The translations under genes and the position numbers were made by a program. A stretch of 64,000 nucleotides of DNA from Garcia nutans. Taxonomy: Eukaryota > Streptophyta > Magnoliopsida > Malpighiales > Euphorbiaceae. The notes below the pieces were generated by a model, which searched no databases, was not told the origin of the DNA, and saw only the letters and a program-made list of their open reading frames with translations. The first letter of the stretch is position 1, and every line of letters begins with the position of its first letter. The DNA is taken from positions 32,294,001 to 32,358,000 of the forward strand of contig CANTUV010000008.1 in the NCBI GenBank assembly GCA_947685225.1, given 5' to 3'. Shown here in pieces: positions 47,383 through 59,093 of the stretch.

Positions 47383-49526
47383 TGTTTCGCTCGAATTAAG
47401 TACTACTACAAAGCGTCACTCGCAAGTATACGAGGTAGCTGTAGCAAAAGTGATCACCCCAAGGTCGTTTCCCCAAGAAGGTGTGGTTCGTAATAGCTTT
47501 ATCGACAAGTTATTTAAATGCACGAGAGTTTGTTGTGTTTGAGATGGTGCGAGAATAATTAAACCTAAAATTAACGTGTGTAGGGATTGAAGTGTGTGAT
47601 GGGTGTACAAGATCGAATTGATTCTTGGGAAGGTGCCTAGGGTCACAGGTCAACTCAATCAAAGCTCAATTCTCAATTGTCCATTAACATAACCTTAAGA
47701 TTAATTAGTCAATTACCCATCCATTAGTTCTCACATTCATGAATTAGCAATGACCAATTCTTTTACATTACCAAATTAATAAACCCTAGAACTTATATTT
47801 CTAATTCATTCATAGGGTGGTCGATTATATAGTTCTGATATTGGATTTCACCTCTCGGTCCGTCATCAAATATTCAAAGATTAATAGGTAGCTAATATAT
47901 CAACCTAGCATTTAATGCAATACAATCAACCAATCAACAAGGAACATCAATGTAAATATCAAATCAAGACATTCAACCAAATATACTACAAGCCCTAGGC
48001 ATGGGTATTTAGCTCAACATCATCAATTTAAAACATTCATTCAACTCAATAGAAAACAAATACAAATTGTTCATTGCAATATCAATCTCTTAATACAACA
48101 ACAACAATAGAAATGAATTAAAAGAGAGAATAGAAAAACCCCTTGTGAAGATGCCAAGAGTAGGATTGCTAGTCTTCCTCCTAGCTCCACTTGATGTATG
48201 ATGAAGAACTCAAGTCCTCTTCAATGGTTGATTCCCATTTGCAATATGGAATGGAGCTTTCTCAAGTCACCAAACCTTTGGATGGAGCTTTCTCAAGTCA
48301 CCAACCCTTCAATTGATTGTGCCTTTGGAAGATGGAATGGAGCTTTCTCAAGTCGCCAATCCCTTCAATGAAGCTTCTTCAACCTTCAAGAGCTTGTTAA
48401 CCCAAATTATCCCAAAGAACCTCAAAGATCTTATCAATGGAAGATGGAGAAGGTGGAGAGAATGGAAATGGAGGTTGGAGGTGAAGGGACAAGGGAGAGT
48501 GTCACTCTCTCCCTCTCCCACGTTTTTGCAGAAATTGTTGAAGAACAACCAAGAACTCCCCCAATTTCCTCTTCTTCTCCTTTTAATTCATTCAAAAATC
48601 AACACCCATGCCTTCCAACTCACACCATTTCACTTTGTTCCCCACTTTTTATTTGTTTAATATTTCTTTTGGCAAGCACAAGGCATTGTCTCCCACTTGT
48701 TCCCCACTTCGTACAAAAGAAATCAGATTTTTCAGGTGTGACACAGCTAAGCCAAGAGTAGCTTGGCCGTGTCTCTTGAATTTTTTTCTTCTTTCCATGA
48801 GGTGACACGGCTAAGCCAAGAGTGGCTTGGCCGTGTCTCTTGATTTTTCATGGGACACGGCTAAGCTTCTGGCCGTGTCCCTCACTGGATCTCTTTCTGT
48901 TTCTTTCTTTTCTTTGTTTTCTTTTGGTCTCCAGGAGGTGACACAACCAAGCCAAGAGTGGCTTGGCCGTGTCTCTTGTTTTTTCTTCCTTGGGACACGG
49001 CCAAGCTTCTGGCCATGTCCCTCATGGCTTGTTTGATTTTTGTGAGACACGGCCAAGGACACGGCCGTGTCATGTGACACGGACAGTAGCTTGGCCATGT
49101 CCCTTGAGGGTGTCAGTCTCTGCTTCTTTTCTTTCCTTCTTTGCTTGCTCTCTTTTCTTTGGCATGAATTGAGACACAGCCAAGCTTGCTGGCCGTGCAC
49201 TGAGTGTGTCCACTTCTGTTGCTCATTTTCCTTCTTTTCCTTCTCTTCTTTGGATTGTTCTTCGATTTGCTCTTTGAATGAGACATGGCCAGTGGCTTGG
49301 CCGTGTCTCTGAGTGTGTCTGCTTCTGCCTTGAATTTCTTTTGAGGGACATGGCCATGTCTTGCTTGGTTCATGCTTTTCTTGCCCTGTTTTGATCTTCC
49401 AAGGGTGTTTTCGCACCTAAACCTAAAAACAACACTTTAAACAAACTTAAAACAAAAATCAATCAAAACATTAACTAAAAACACATAAAAATCACACTAA
49501 AAACTATTACAAATATGATCTAAACA
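47383..49526 (-). mobile_element. Element J 5' LTR
   Basis: It matches the 3' LTR with about 2% substitutions and several indels (about 17 bp missing near 47690). It carries the GACACGGCC array at about 48735-49370. Confidence 0.9.
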
Positions 49527-49531
49527 CTGGG

Positions 49532-51879
49532 CCGGTGTCGTGCTAGGCCTGTCATCTGGGTTTCCCATTTCTGGCCAGTTTTTAGTTCTTGAGGTTTTTC
49601 TTCAATTTCTTTCAATTTCTTCAATATATATGCATGTTTTCTACTATTGGGCATTATTTAAACATTTAGGGTGTTTAAAAATATAATTTCTATCATTATT
49701 TTGATTTTTAATTAATTAAAATAGATTAAATTGTTTTGTGGTGTAAATGGTGTTCTTGGGTTTGATCTGAGATTTTTGAGATATGGTTTATGCTTCTTGA
49801 TCAAGATTCGATCTGGATCTATTCTAGGGATGGTAGGTTAGATCTAGAAAATTTTTCTTGAATTTTCATGCTGGAATTATATTTTTAATTCATTATTAAA
49901 TTGGAAAATAAACACTGCCTGTAATTGTTGAAATTTCAGCAAATTTGTTGAATTTTTAAAAACTATTGGTCAATGGTCTAAGTCTAAACTTTTGATATGA
50001 TTGAGAGCAATATCTTAAGTGGTTGAGAAAAATATTTGGACGTCTGTTTATAATGTCAATGTTTGAAAATTTATTAATTCTTTGACTACTGCCAGTTTGG
50101 TAATTTACTGTATGAATCCGATTTAAAAAGTTAAATTGAGGGACTTAGAGGTTTCTAAAAATTCTGAAAATTTTATATGTTGTTCAATCTGAAGTTAATT
50201 ATATGAGAAAAATATTTGGATATTTTTAATACAACTATAAGATGATGAAATTGGTGAGTTTTTGTAAGACTGCCAGTTTGGGTTCCAAGCTGGAATTAGT
50301 GTATCGCAAAGTGATTTTGGGAGAATATACCAATTCCGATTGCTATAAAATTTTTCACAGCATGCATTTAGATACTGGAGGACCTTCTGGAATTTTTCCA
50401 AAATTTTTTTTATAGTCAAAATTAATTTATGGAAATTTTTGAAAATAACTCCCATTTTAATGAAAATTTATTGGTTTAGTAGATAACGTGATTTTTGGAA
50501 TTCGAGAGAGGTTCGGCATGAAAATACATAAAGTACGAATTAAATAAATTAGTTTTGATATTCTGAAATGTTATGATTTTAGTATACTTAATCTATTTTG
50601 AACCTAGTATGTGATCGGTTTGATCTTCGAATTAAACCATGTTTTTGATTTGAACCAAATTGGTTCGATTCGAAATTTGATTTTTCTTAAATTGATATAC
50701 TATCGGTCAGTACATAATTTTTATATAGCTTAGAGACTTTATTAATTTTGTTGAGATATAATTACCTAGAAGTATTTACTAAGAGAATTTTCATCACTTT
50801 GACTAAATGTTTGACTATTTGACATTCATGGAATGCATGGCATTTTCATACTAGAAGTAATAGTGAGATTGATTATTGGACCGTGTAATTATTTCCTTAG
50901 GCGATAATCAAGCCGGTGTTCAAAATCAGTAGGTTCGTGGGGTGTTGGATTCTTCCGTAAATCAGGTAAGTTTCATGGGTGTATGTGTTTACTTGTGATG
51001 TGCTACTTGCTAACCAAATATTATATATATATATATTATAGCCCTTCTCAATATATATTTATTCCTTTCAATTTTGCTAGACTATTCTTTCTACCCAAGC
51101 TTTGTATGTGAATAGAAGACAGAGAAACATATGTGTTTGATTTATTAATTGTATTGAATGAACTTGAAAATCTTTATGTTGTGTGATGTTGTGTCATATG
51201 GGGACGGAGGTTATTGATTGAGATTGTTCATTGACTATTGCTATTGATTGATTATTGAGGCTATGAGCCTGATTGTTCATTGAGACTATAAGCCTGATTG
51301 CTCATTGGGGTTATAAGCCTGATTGTACATTGATATTGATTGAAGGAGGAGGTATTATGATATTGGTAGACCCCGACACACCATCTTGTATGAATTGATT
51401 GCGATTGAAATTCTTATGATGTATATTGCTTATTGTTATAGAAATGTTTCTCTGCCTCTCATGAGCTTACTGGGCATCTATATAATGCTCACACCCCTAT
51501 AGACTGATTTTGCAGGTTTAGATCGTTTGTTAGCATTCGTCGTTATTTCTCCACAGTAGTTCCTTTGAATTCCTTGTCATCCATCTTGGTTAGACATTAT
51601 TCCGTTTCTAAATAGAGATTTCTGGATAAAATATGGTGGATCGAGTCTGAACCCTTTGCTTGTAATAAGAGTGGAATATTTTCTCTCATTTGTGATTGTA
51701 TTTAAGAGTGGAATATTTAGATATCTTGCATTATAACTAGAACATTTGGAACATGAAATTGAGTGTATTGAACTTAGAAAAGAGTTATGTATTGTTTTAA
51801 TTATTGAGTATCCAGGCTTGAATTATTGTGCCTAGGCACAGCTATATTCCGGTCACGGCTTCCCAGTTGGGTTGTGACA
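49532..51879 (+). mobile_element. Element D 3' LTR, second part
   Basis: The LTR continues after the CTGGG duplication and ends GGGTTGTGACA, giving a total of about 2.99 kb. Its last 500 bases have the usual chromovirus LTR signature: a TTACTGGGC segment, CTCACACCCC and TTTTGCAGGT. Internal short repeats with AGCCTGATTG (51267-51330) are present. No gene is seen. The right end is placed by the terminal inverted TGTGA/TGACA logic because the 5' LTR is outside the window. Confidence 0.75.
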
Positions 51880-52084
51880 CCGAGCTAAGTTCTAGACTTA
51901 AAAGAGATTCTAGGTTCTGGACCTAAGGATAATTTGGGTTCTGGACTCGAGCTAAGTTTTGGACTTAAAAGAGATTCTAGGTTCTGGACTTAAGGATAAT
52001 TTGGGTTCTGGATCCGAGCTAAGTTCTGGACTTAAAAGAGATTCTAGGTTCTGGACCTAAGGAAAGTTCTGGACCCGAGCTAAT
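51880..52084 (+). repeat. 67-bp tandem repeat next to the D LTR end
   Basis: GAGCTAAG recurs at 51882, 51949, 52016 and 52077. The first two periods are exactly 67 bp and the last is shortened to 61 by a 6-bp loss. Each unit has TTCTAGGTTCTGGAC and a GAGATTC core. The array starts within two bases of the D LTR end. Confidence 0.9.
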
Positions 52085-52474
52085 ATTTTTTTTTTATTTC
52101 AAAAAGTTTGGCTAATTTTTATGCACATCTCTTTTTTCCCCTTGCAAGTAAAACTATTTATACACACACAAGTATTTGAATGATTAAATTGTATAATTGA
52201 ATTTACTGTCTATTTACTGTGTAGTCATTTTTCATGCACTATTTACTATTCATAAATAGTAACTTACTATTTAAAAATAGTAGTAAATAGTATTTACTAT
52301 TTATAAATAGTAAAATTTACAATTCATGAACAGTAAACTTACTTTTGAATTTTGTTTTTCTTCCTTGCTGTTTCTCTATATAAACCCACAATTTCTTTCA
52401 TTCGATTCATAGAAGATTTCTCAATTCTATAATTCTCTCAAATTCTTTCAATTTTAGCACATAGTTTTAAAAAA
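52085..52474 (+). promoter_or_regulatory. AT-rich palindrome and TATA box upstream of the PMD pseudogene
   Basis: Repeated TACTATT/AATAGTA strings occur from 52215 to 52335, including a perfect 22-bp palindrome at 52293-52314 centred on TTATAA. TATATAAA at 52377-52384 lies 90 bases before the first ATG, a sensible distance for a plant promoter with a short leader. Otherwise I see nothing coding. Confidence 0.55.
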
Positions 52475-54819
52475 ATGTATGCTTCAAGGTCAGGGACTCA
52501 TTCTAATGCCGAGTTATTGGAGTTTATTCGGCATCATGAAGATGAAAATATAGATATACTAGCTGGGATGCCGATCCATCGCAGTTCCAACCAAAAGAGC
52601 ACAATAATTATTTTTCTCTTCTTTTTTCTTCTTGATTTTTTGTCTTTCTTTTTTTTAATATTATTTCTTTTTTTTTATTTATGTTTTTATTATTATTATG
52701 TTTGCCTTTATTATTATTTTGTTTGTTTATTTTGTATTCTAATATTATCATCTTTTTTAGATATATTAATTTAAGCATATAGGATAATATGTACTTTCCT
52801 GGTATTAACTTACCTGGCTCCGTGTTAGCATGATCGTTGCGTTATTCAGGCTGGAGGGTGCATTTACAATGCCCGACAATGGTATGATGTAGTGCCTACT
52901 CGGGTAAGGCAGATTATCCGAGATTGCGGCTTTGAGCAGTTCATCTTACAATTTCCATCCGAGGAATATCAGATAGAGTGGAGTGTAGTCCAGGCGCTTG
53001 CAAAATGATGGTTGGACACAACCCACACTTTTCACTTGCCCATTGGAGAGATGACAATTGGTCCGATCGATTTTACCGCTATAACCGGCCTTCGATATGA
53101 TGGTATTCCAGTTCCTTTGACCAATGATATTTGACATTTGAAGAAATTCAGGAATTAATTGGTATGGAACCATCATATAAAGGGCCTTTTAGGATAAAAA
53201 TTGAACCGATTCGTAGATATTGGATGAACTACAAAGGACGGATTCATAGAGACACGACCCAACAGTATGCTTGAGGATTTTTGTTATATTTGCTTGAGTC
53301 GACCATCTTAGGCAGCACTGAGTCCTCCATCCACTTGTTAGTGTTGAATGCCCTTTCTTACTTTAGGACAGTACCATCTTCTGGCTGGGGTGATGTTGGT
53401 CTCGCATGTCTTTACCATGGTCTTGATAAACTTTGCCGAAACAAGAAGTCTTTTGTCAGCTTGATGGCCGTTGTCAAGGTATTCTTCTTCTACCAATGTC
53501 AACTCCATTCCTTTCTTGCATGAATGTGATCTTTATTATTGTTGTAGGTATGGGCATACGAGCACAACCTCATAAGGGTACCCGGTATTTCCCGAGAGAG
53601 GGTCAGGTATCCAAGGTTAAATTTCTGGTTGTTCGATCGTGTGGATGTTCCCGGCTCTCACCATGTGCATACTCATCGTTTTGTGTTGAGCCGCTTAACC
53701 TGGGACCAGGTAAAATAACATTAGTATGCTTTAAATTTTATGTGAAAGTTTACTTACCTTATGTTATTTTGCAGGTGAATTTGGCCTGGTGGAACCCAGA
53801 AGAGCGGACAAACTAGTCTCCTTTCATGAGGGCTGCGCTATCTTTCCAACATTCTCGCCGAGTCATCGCCAACCCAGTGTCTAGTGGCTGGTTTCTCAGG
53901 GAGAGAGTTTATGAGTGGTTCCTCAGTCCAGACCAGCGGAGGGTCCCGATGCATATCTCGGAATATACTTTAAATATTATGTGTAAGTCATTTCTTCATC
54001 TACCCGGTGCATTTTATGCCCTTTTGATTCTAAGGAGGCTCTTGAACTTTGATGTATCTCCTATTGGTGTGCGGGGGATTCCCGAAGAAAATGAGGGTAG
54101 AGATGAAGAGGAACATCATGGAGAAGCAGGAGAGTTTGTTCCACATCTCGGGGCTAGTACTTCTCAGGTAAAACTTTTATCATTTTTCCCTTGCAACTGC
54201 TTCTTTCTTTTTTGATTCTTTAATGATTGTTGTAGGCTGTTGGTTCATTTGATCATGAGGTTGGACCTTCTTTTACTGCCCCTTCGCTTGCTCATTCTAG
54301 CCCTCCAGATATGCCATCTCATCCGCAGGGCATTGATATGAACTACCTGGTAAGTTTCTTATTTCATGGTAATTTATGCTATATGTATGCATGATTATGT
54401 ATGCTTTCCTTTTTGACTCACAGCAGATGCTCAAAGAACAAAATAGGAAACTTCAAGAAGAGTTGGCTGCAAGTCGTCAGCAAACTTCTCATTTTGAAAG
54501 TTTATATCATCAATCCGAATAAAATTTTCGAGACTTCTAATTTCAGGGGATGAGGGATCCTGGTGCTTCTTCATCAAGAGGCCACCAAACTGATGACCAT
54601 GAGATCCTTTCATCTGCTTCTTATGAGGACCATGACGGATCAGAACTTCAAGGTAATAGATGTTTTGATGCTCCCACTTTGGGTGATCCCGAGACGAATA
54701 ATTTCCCGGATTTTGGTGCTCCCACTTCGGGCAGACTCGGGACTAGTGATTTTCCCCCTCCTCCAACAGGCGACAAATTTTTCAGGGCTTTATTTGATGA
54801 TCTACCACCACCCTCTTAG
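52475..54819 (+). pseudogene. Plant mobile domain (PMD, aminotransferase-like) pseudogene with introns
   Basis: Exon-like blocks are joined by GT-AG boundaries: 52475-about 52612, about 52850-53476, 53548-53709, 53775-54167, 54236-54349, 54424-about 54547 and 54550-54819. Blocks 3, 4 and 5 are each a multiple of three with phase-0 introns. The second block holds TTHTFHLPIGEMTI and DFTAITGLRYDG, then FLLYLLES and GLACLYHGL; the third starts WAYEHN. Together these fit the plant mobile domain found in MAIL1-like proteins and in many transposon-linked genes. A TGA at KxWLDTT, a frameshift near 53127, a TGA at QYAxGF and a TAG at 53814-53816 break it. The tail has a short coiled-coil-like stretch (MLKEQNRKLQEEL) and an acidic end (FRALFDDLPPPS). 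The family call is from motif memory. Confidence 0.7.
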
Positions 54820-55439
54820 TGATGTATAAATATTGTATCAATTGTATAAACATTGTACAATAAGCATACATAATATATAATTTCCATCTTTACAGTAACT
54901 CTCTCTCTCTTCTTCTTCTTTTTTCTTTTTTTTTCTTTTTTTTAATCTAGTCTTCATATCTTCCCCTTGCCCCCTATATAGGTTCAAGCCCATGATTTTT
55001 TCTATGCATCTTTGGTTGATGCCTAGCTCATCGAACAAGCATGCATTTCTTCCTTTTTCAAGCAATGGGTCTTCTATGCCCCCTGATTCAATATCTTCTT
55101 CTTTTGATTCTTTGCTTCATAAGATGTTTGAATGGTTTCATTGACTCATAGACCAAGGTGATTAGCTGAAGTATTTACATTGATGCCTTCCAGATGTTCA
55201 TTTAGGTCTTGCTTCTGAATGACAGGATGCTCCACATTTATGGCTTTTATCTTCAATATGTTGACAATATGAATAATGGTGGCCCTAAACAGTAGAGATA
55301 CATCCATTTTAAATTATGATTTAGCATGTTAGTTGGAAGCTTCTTCATGACCTTGCTAATAATAATTTATTTTGCCCAATGTGTCCTTTGAGGTTCAACA
55401 TACTTACTTTAGCTTGAAAGCTTTGTATGACAAAAACAT
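54820..55439 (+). other. Intergenic stretch with a CT/TTC pyrimidine run
   Basis: No coding sequence is visible. A CTCTCTCTCTTCTTCTTCTT run followed by T-rich sequence lies at 54898-54945. It may include the 3' end of the pseudogene or the outer part of the Tat-like element to the right; I cannot place that boundary. Confidence 0.45.
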
Positions 55440-57146
55440 TTATTATTATTATTATTATTATTTTTGAATTTTTATTTTGAAATCAAATGTTGGCTTTGCC
55501 AAATCAATGTCAATGTACCTCAGGACTTGATTTTTCCAAGTTAACATATTTATAACATGACAACCCTAGTTACCATACTAAATTCGGGAATTATTTAAGC
55601 AAGAATTGTTGCACTTCAGATAGGCACATACACATTACTTGGCTAAAGGTCTCATTGAGTTTAAATATTGTCTATCTCATATGCATGCTTATTCAAACTA
55701 TCTCCACTAATAGACTCTACCTACCAAGAGAGATCAACAGGTCTTTGATAGGCTTGAAATGGGGTCTATAAGGGACACTGGTTAAATGAAAGCTATTTGT
55801 AAGTTGGGGCTGATGTGACACAATGGACAAACCCTCACACTATAATTTCTTATTGGAACTTTAGAAAATTGGTAGCAATCTTGCTAGACTCCAAATTCCT
55901 TCTATCTTCTTGGCATTAATATGGATCTTAATTAGGACAATCTTTGTTTCTTTGCATAAAGTTTGGTACCCAAATTCATTTCTTCTTCTTCTTCTCCCTT
56001 TTCTTTCTTTTTATTTTTCTTACTCCTCCCTTTCTTTGAGCAATTTTATCATTTTGTCCTTCTTCTTTGTAAGACTGTCAAATACATAACTTTTAACAAC
56101 TGGATGGTCTTCCTCCTTTTTTTTTTCACCAATTTTGGTTGAATCTTTGGTTGGGTTGGACCAACTCAAGTCAAAATGTCCTTATAAACCAAATGGAAGC
56201 CTTTTGTTGTCTTACGTAAAAGAGAACTCAGTTGGCTTTTTGAACCGCCTTTTTAGGTTTTATTTTCTTGTTGTTTTTTCTGTTTTTTTTTTGGTTCTAG
56301 CTCTAAAAGAGTTGTCTCATTTGTACTAACTTTGGCTTCCAATAATGGATGAGTGGAGTAACATAAATCTTCTTTAATAGGGATAAATCATTTTTTACTC
56401 CGATGTTGTCTTGATATATTGGAGATATTAGAAAAACATCAACTACCCTTATGGTCTTAAAAACATCAACAACCCTTATGGTCTTGAGAACTTCGACTAT
56501 CTTCATGGTCTTGAGAACTTCAACTATCCTCATGATCTTGACTAATCTTTGCTTTCTTTGATCTTCTTGCCTCTTCATCTTAGTGATCATAAGACTTGTC
56601 AAAAGTATCACAACAGCTCAGGGTAGGTCATTGGGGTTTTTAACCAATGAAAAGAAAGCTAAAATTTTATGAAGTCTCAAAGGGACAACTAGGGATTGAT
56701 ATTTAATAGGGTGGATATTAGTTATTGGCTCATCAAACAATGCCTAGATCATCTCTTCCTTAAATAAGCAGAGTTCAATTTCGCCTCGAAAGTTTGTCAA
56801 AGCATGTTCTAAGATTGACTAGGACCTAGACAAAGGTCATTATGCAGGAGCCCTCTCTATGTAAGCATACACAACTCAATGCTATAGAGCAATTCCTTCA
56901 TCTAGTAAAGCCATTCAAGTCATAATGCATAAATATATTAATTCATGAATTATCAAGCTAGATTCCTCATTGGTTGAGCACAAAAATGATCAAAGACCAA
57001 CAAAAATTTTGATAAAAATAATTTATTCAAACAAATTTAAATTTGAAAAACAAGATTGTTCCAATTAAATATTAAAGAAAGCAACATTCAAGCTAAGGAA
57101 GGTCAGTTGAGTTGGCGTCAAAAGATACTTCATCTATTTAGACATA
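55440..57146 (-). mobile_element. Tat/Ogre-type element (left, minus): post-gag non-coding arm
   Basis: Read on the minus strand, this region follows gag and is the inverted counterpart of 60673-62310. Matching landmarks include CTTGATTTTCC (55530) with GGAAAATCAAG (62230), and the GACAACCCTAGTTACC/GGTAACTAGGGTTGTC pair (55560 and 62195). No pol-like coding is visible. Homology ends near an ATT microsatellite at 55441-55471. Confidence 0.7.
56434..56541 (-). repeat. 27-bp tandem repeat, four units
   Basis: The core ACATCAAC or ACTTCAAC recurs at 56436, 56463, 56490 and 56517, an exact 27-bp period. On the minus strand it reads as the nine-residue repeat IVEVLKTMK/VVDVFKTIR. About three units are present at 61253-61330 in the inverted counterpart. 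Confidence 0.85.
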
Positions 57147-57890
57147 TCAAGGGCAAGGATTTTTTCCATCATTAAAGATCATTGCTTCATCATCCACAGT
57201 TAGCCCAAACTTGTTTAGTAGTACATCCTCTTTAGCAGCTTCTCTCTCCATATCATGATGAGATGACAAGATAAAACTCTTCATGAAGGTTGCAAGAGGT
57301 GGTGCCCCTCCAATTTTAAGCAGAGGCTTATTCTTAGTGTTGGGCTTATTAGGCTCAAGCAGCTTTTCACTGTCAATTAAATTCTGGATCTCATGCCTTA
57401 ACTTCATACAGTTGTCCGTTTTGTGTCCAAGCCTTTGATGGAATTGGCAAAATGCTTTAATATCAAAGTTAGGCAGAAAAGGATTAGGCAAAGGACGAGG
57501 AGTCAAAGGTTGTAACAATCCCTTCTTCATTAGATTCTCCAACATTTTTAACAAAGGTTCCTCTAAGTCTAAAAATTTACACCTCTATGCTGGTTCGGTT
57601 GCTGCATTTTTCTCAACACCTCTTCTTTTCTTTTGATTTTGCTCATTGATGTGGTAGTCGCTCTTATTGCTCCATTTAGATAGCATATGGTTCAGTTGAT
57701 CTTGTAGAATAAGGATTGATCCTTCATTTTCCATTTGATCTCTATCAGTGAACACATTCTCCATTGATGCTACCTTTCCCCTCTTTTTTATGTCAATAGG
57801 AGATGCCTTATTAACATTGTTGATGATCTCTAGAATTTCAATCGACTGGGTCTTCATAATTTCAACCAATTGGTCTTGTAGTTCGGTCAT
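57147..57890 (-). pseudogene. Tat/Ogre-type gag lacking the capsid domain
   Basis: The minus strand first encodes an N-terminal helical segment (MTELQDQLVEIMKTQ), a lysine/glutamate-rich linker and SNKSDYHINEQNQ, and after one stop continues with GLLQPLTPRPLPNPF, the knuckle-like CQFHQRLGHKTDNC and LRHEIQNLIDSEKL. The plus-strand copies (59476-60672 and 63188 onward) have a capsid domain of about 180 residues between these parts, so it has been deleted here near position 57680. The C-terminus (FGLTVDDEAMIFNDG) is longer than that of the plus-strand copy. Confidence 0.75.
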
Positions 57891-59074
57891 CCTAGCTTTG
57901 ACAACTTCATCAATTATATCCCTTAGCTAGTTTGCATCCATCCTTCCAAAGAGGCACTTGAATTAAAGTCAATGTTGTAGATGGTATTGTTGTATGCTCT
58001 TGAATTATAGTAATCCAGGGCTGTGAGCCAGAAAGGATTAATGATATGAGATGCAAATGTATGTATGCACAAGCAATAGACAAACAAGGACAAATAGGAC
58101 GTTCCTTCCAACCTTATAACATCCACAAACGAATGGTGAGTCTCTTTTCCTAGGTATATGGTTAACAAAATGGAGTACCTTGTTTTCAAATATTTCCCTC
58201 GGACGTTTCAACAAATAGTTAAATTTTCAAAAATGGAAATCAACTCATAATAATTCCCATTAATTATGTTTTAATACATTCAACCAATTATAGTAGCTTT
58301 TATGCTATATTGGATTAAAACTAAATTAAGAGGTTTATTATAAATAGATTTCTCACTTGAAAAAAGTAACTAATGATTCATGCCAAAAACAAGCCCATGA
58401 TTAATTATTTCTTAGTATAAACTAGGCTCACAATTGATTTTTGGTATTTCATAATTGACCTAAATAATTTGCAAGCTCTTTGTAAGAAAATGTTGGATAA
58501 AAATAATTTTATTTCTAAGCCCATTGTAAAAAGATTTTAGAAAAAATGGATTTTGGGCTTAGTATTTGGGCCATGAGCAAAAGAATTTTTGATTTATTTT
58601 TAGAAAAGTCTTATGTCCAAAGACCATCTTGAAAATTTTTTAAAATAGCTTTTGTCTTTTGGACTTTAAAGAAAATTTATTTGAGCTTGCAAATGTACTT
58701 GGGTCATATTAGAAAAAGAACAAACCAAATAAGCCATGATTTAAGCCAAGACAAATTAATCATAGTCAAACAGCATGCATTTGGGCTAAAACCTAAGGAA
58801 AGTAACTAGGCCAATCACATGAGCTTTAGTCTTTGGGTAGAAAGGATTAGGTTCCCATAGTAAGTATATACCAAATGGTACAAGGCTATGAGTGGTTATG
58901 CCATGCTCGATCTCCATACCTTGAGTGAAAGTATGGTATCCCTTACATAACACAACACGGGTAACACGGGCGTACTAACTCACGCACACGATGCAATCTA
59001 ATATGATGAAATGGATAATATCATTATAAGAAAGAATAGAATAATATAAATACCAATGGAATCAACTTCTCTTA
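57891..59074 (-). mobile_element. Tat/Ogre-type element (left, minus): leader between primer site and gag
   Basis: No clear coding is visible. Read on the minus strand, 58818 to 57900 is homologous to 62311-63187 on the right (for example ATTTGGGC/GCCCAAAT, GGCCTAGTTACTTTCC and GAGACTC). The 260 bases next to the primer site (58815-59074) have no counterpart on the right. Confidence 0.65.
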
Positions 59075-59092
59075 TCCCCAGTGGAGTCGCCA
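59075..59092 (-). promoter_or_regulatory. Primer binding site of the left Tat/Ogre-type element (Arg tRNA)
   Basis: The minus strand reads TGGCGACTCCACTGGGGA, the Arg-tRNA primer site reported for Ogre/Tat elements. It lies one base from the TG/CA edge of the LTR fragment. Confidence 0.85.
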
Positions 59093-59093
59093 C

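Larger units (their letters stand above)
26274..49526 (-). mobile_element. Element J: internally deleted Athila-like Ty3/gypsy retrotransposon
   Basis: LTRs at 26274-28465 (2,192 bp) and 47383-49526 (2,144 bp) start TGTT on the plus strand and end CTAAACA. A perfect CTGGG duplication flanks them (26269-26273 and 49527-49531). The primer site TGGCGCCGCTGTCAGG matches the Asp-tRNA-type site of Athila elements, and GTGTGGGG purine tracts precede the 3' LTR. Only a gag C-terminus and a possible reverse-transcriptase scrap remain, so the element is non-autonomous. By eye the LTRs differ at about 2% plus indels. H is inserted within its gag. Confidence 0.9.

Noticed and set aside
53433..53816. 127-residue continuous frame overlapping the PMD pseudogene
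   Set aside because: It reads through an intron and in another frame; the spliced blocks at 53548-53709 and 53775-54167 fit the family motifs better.
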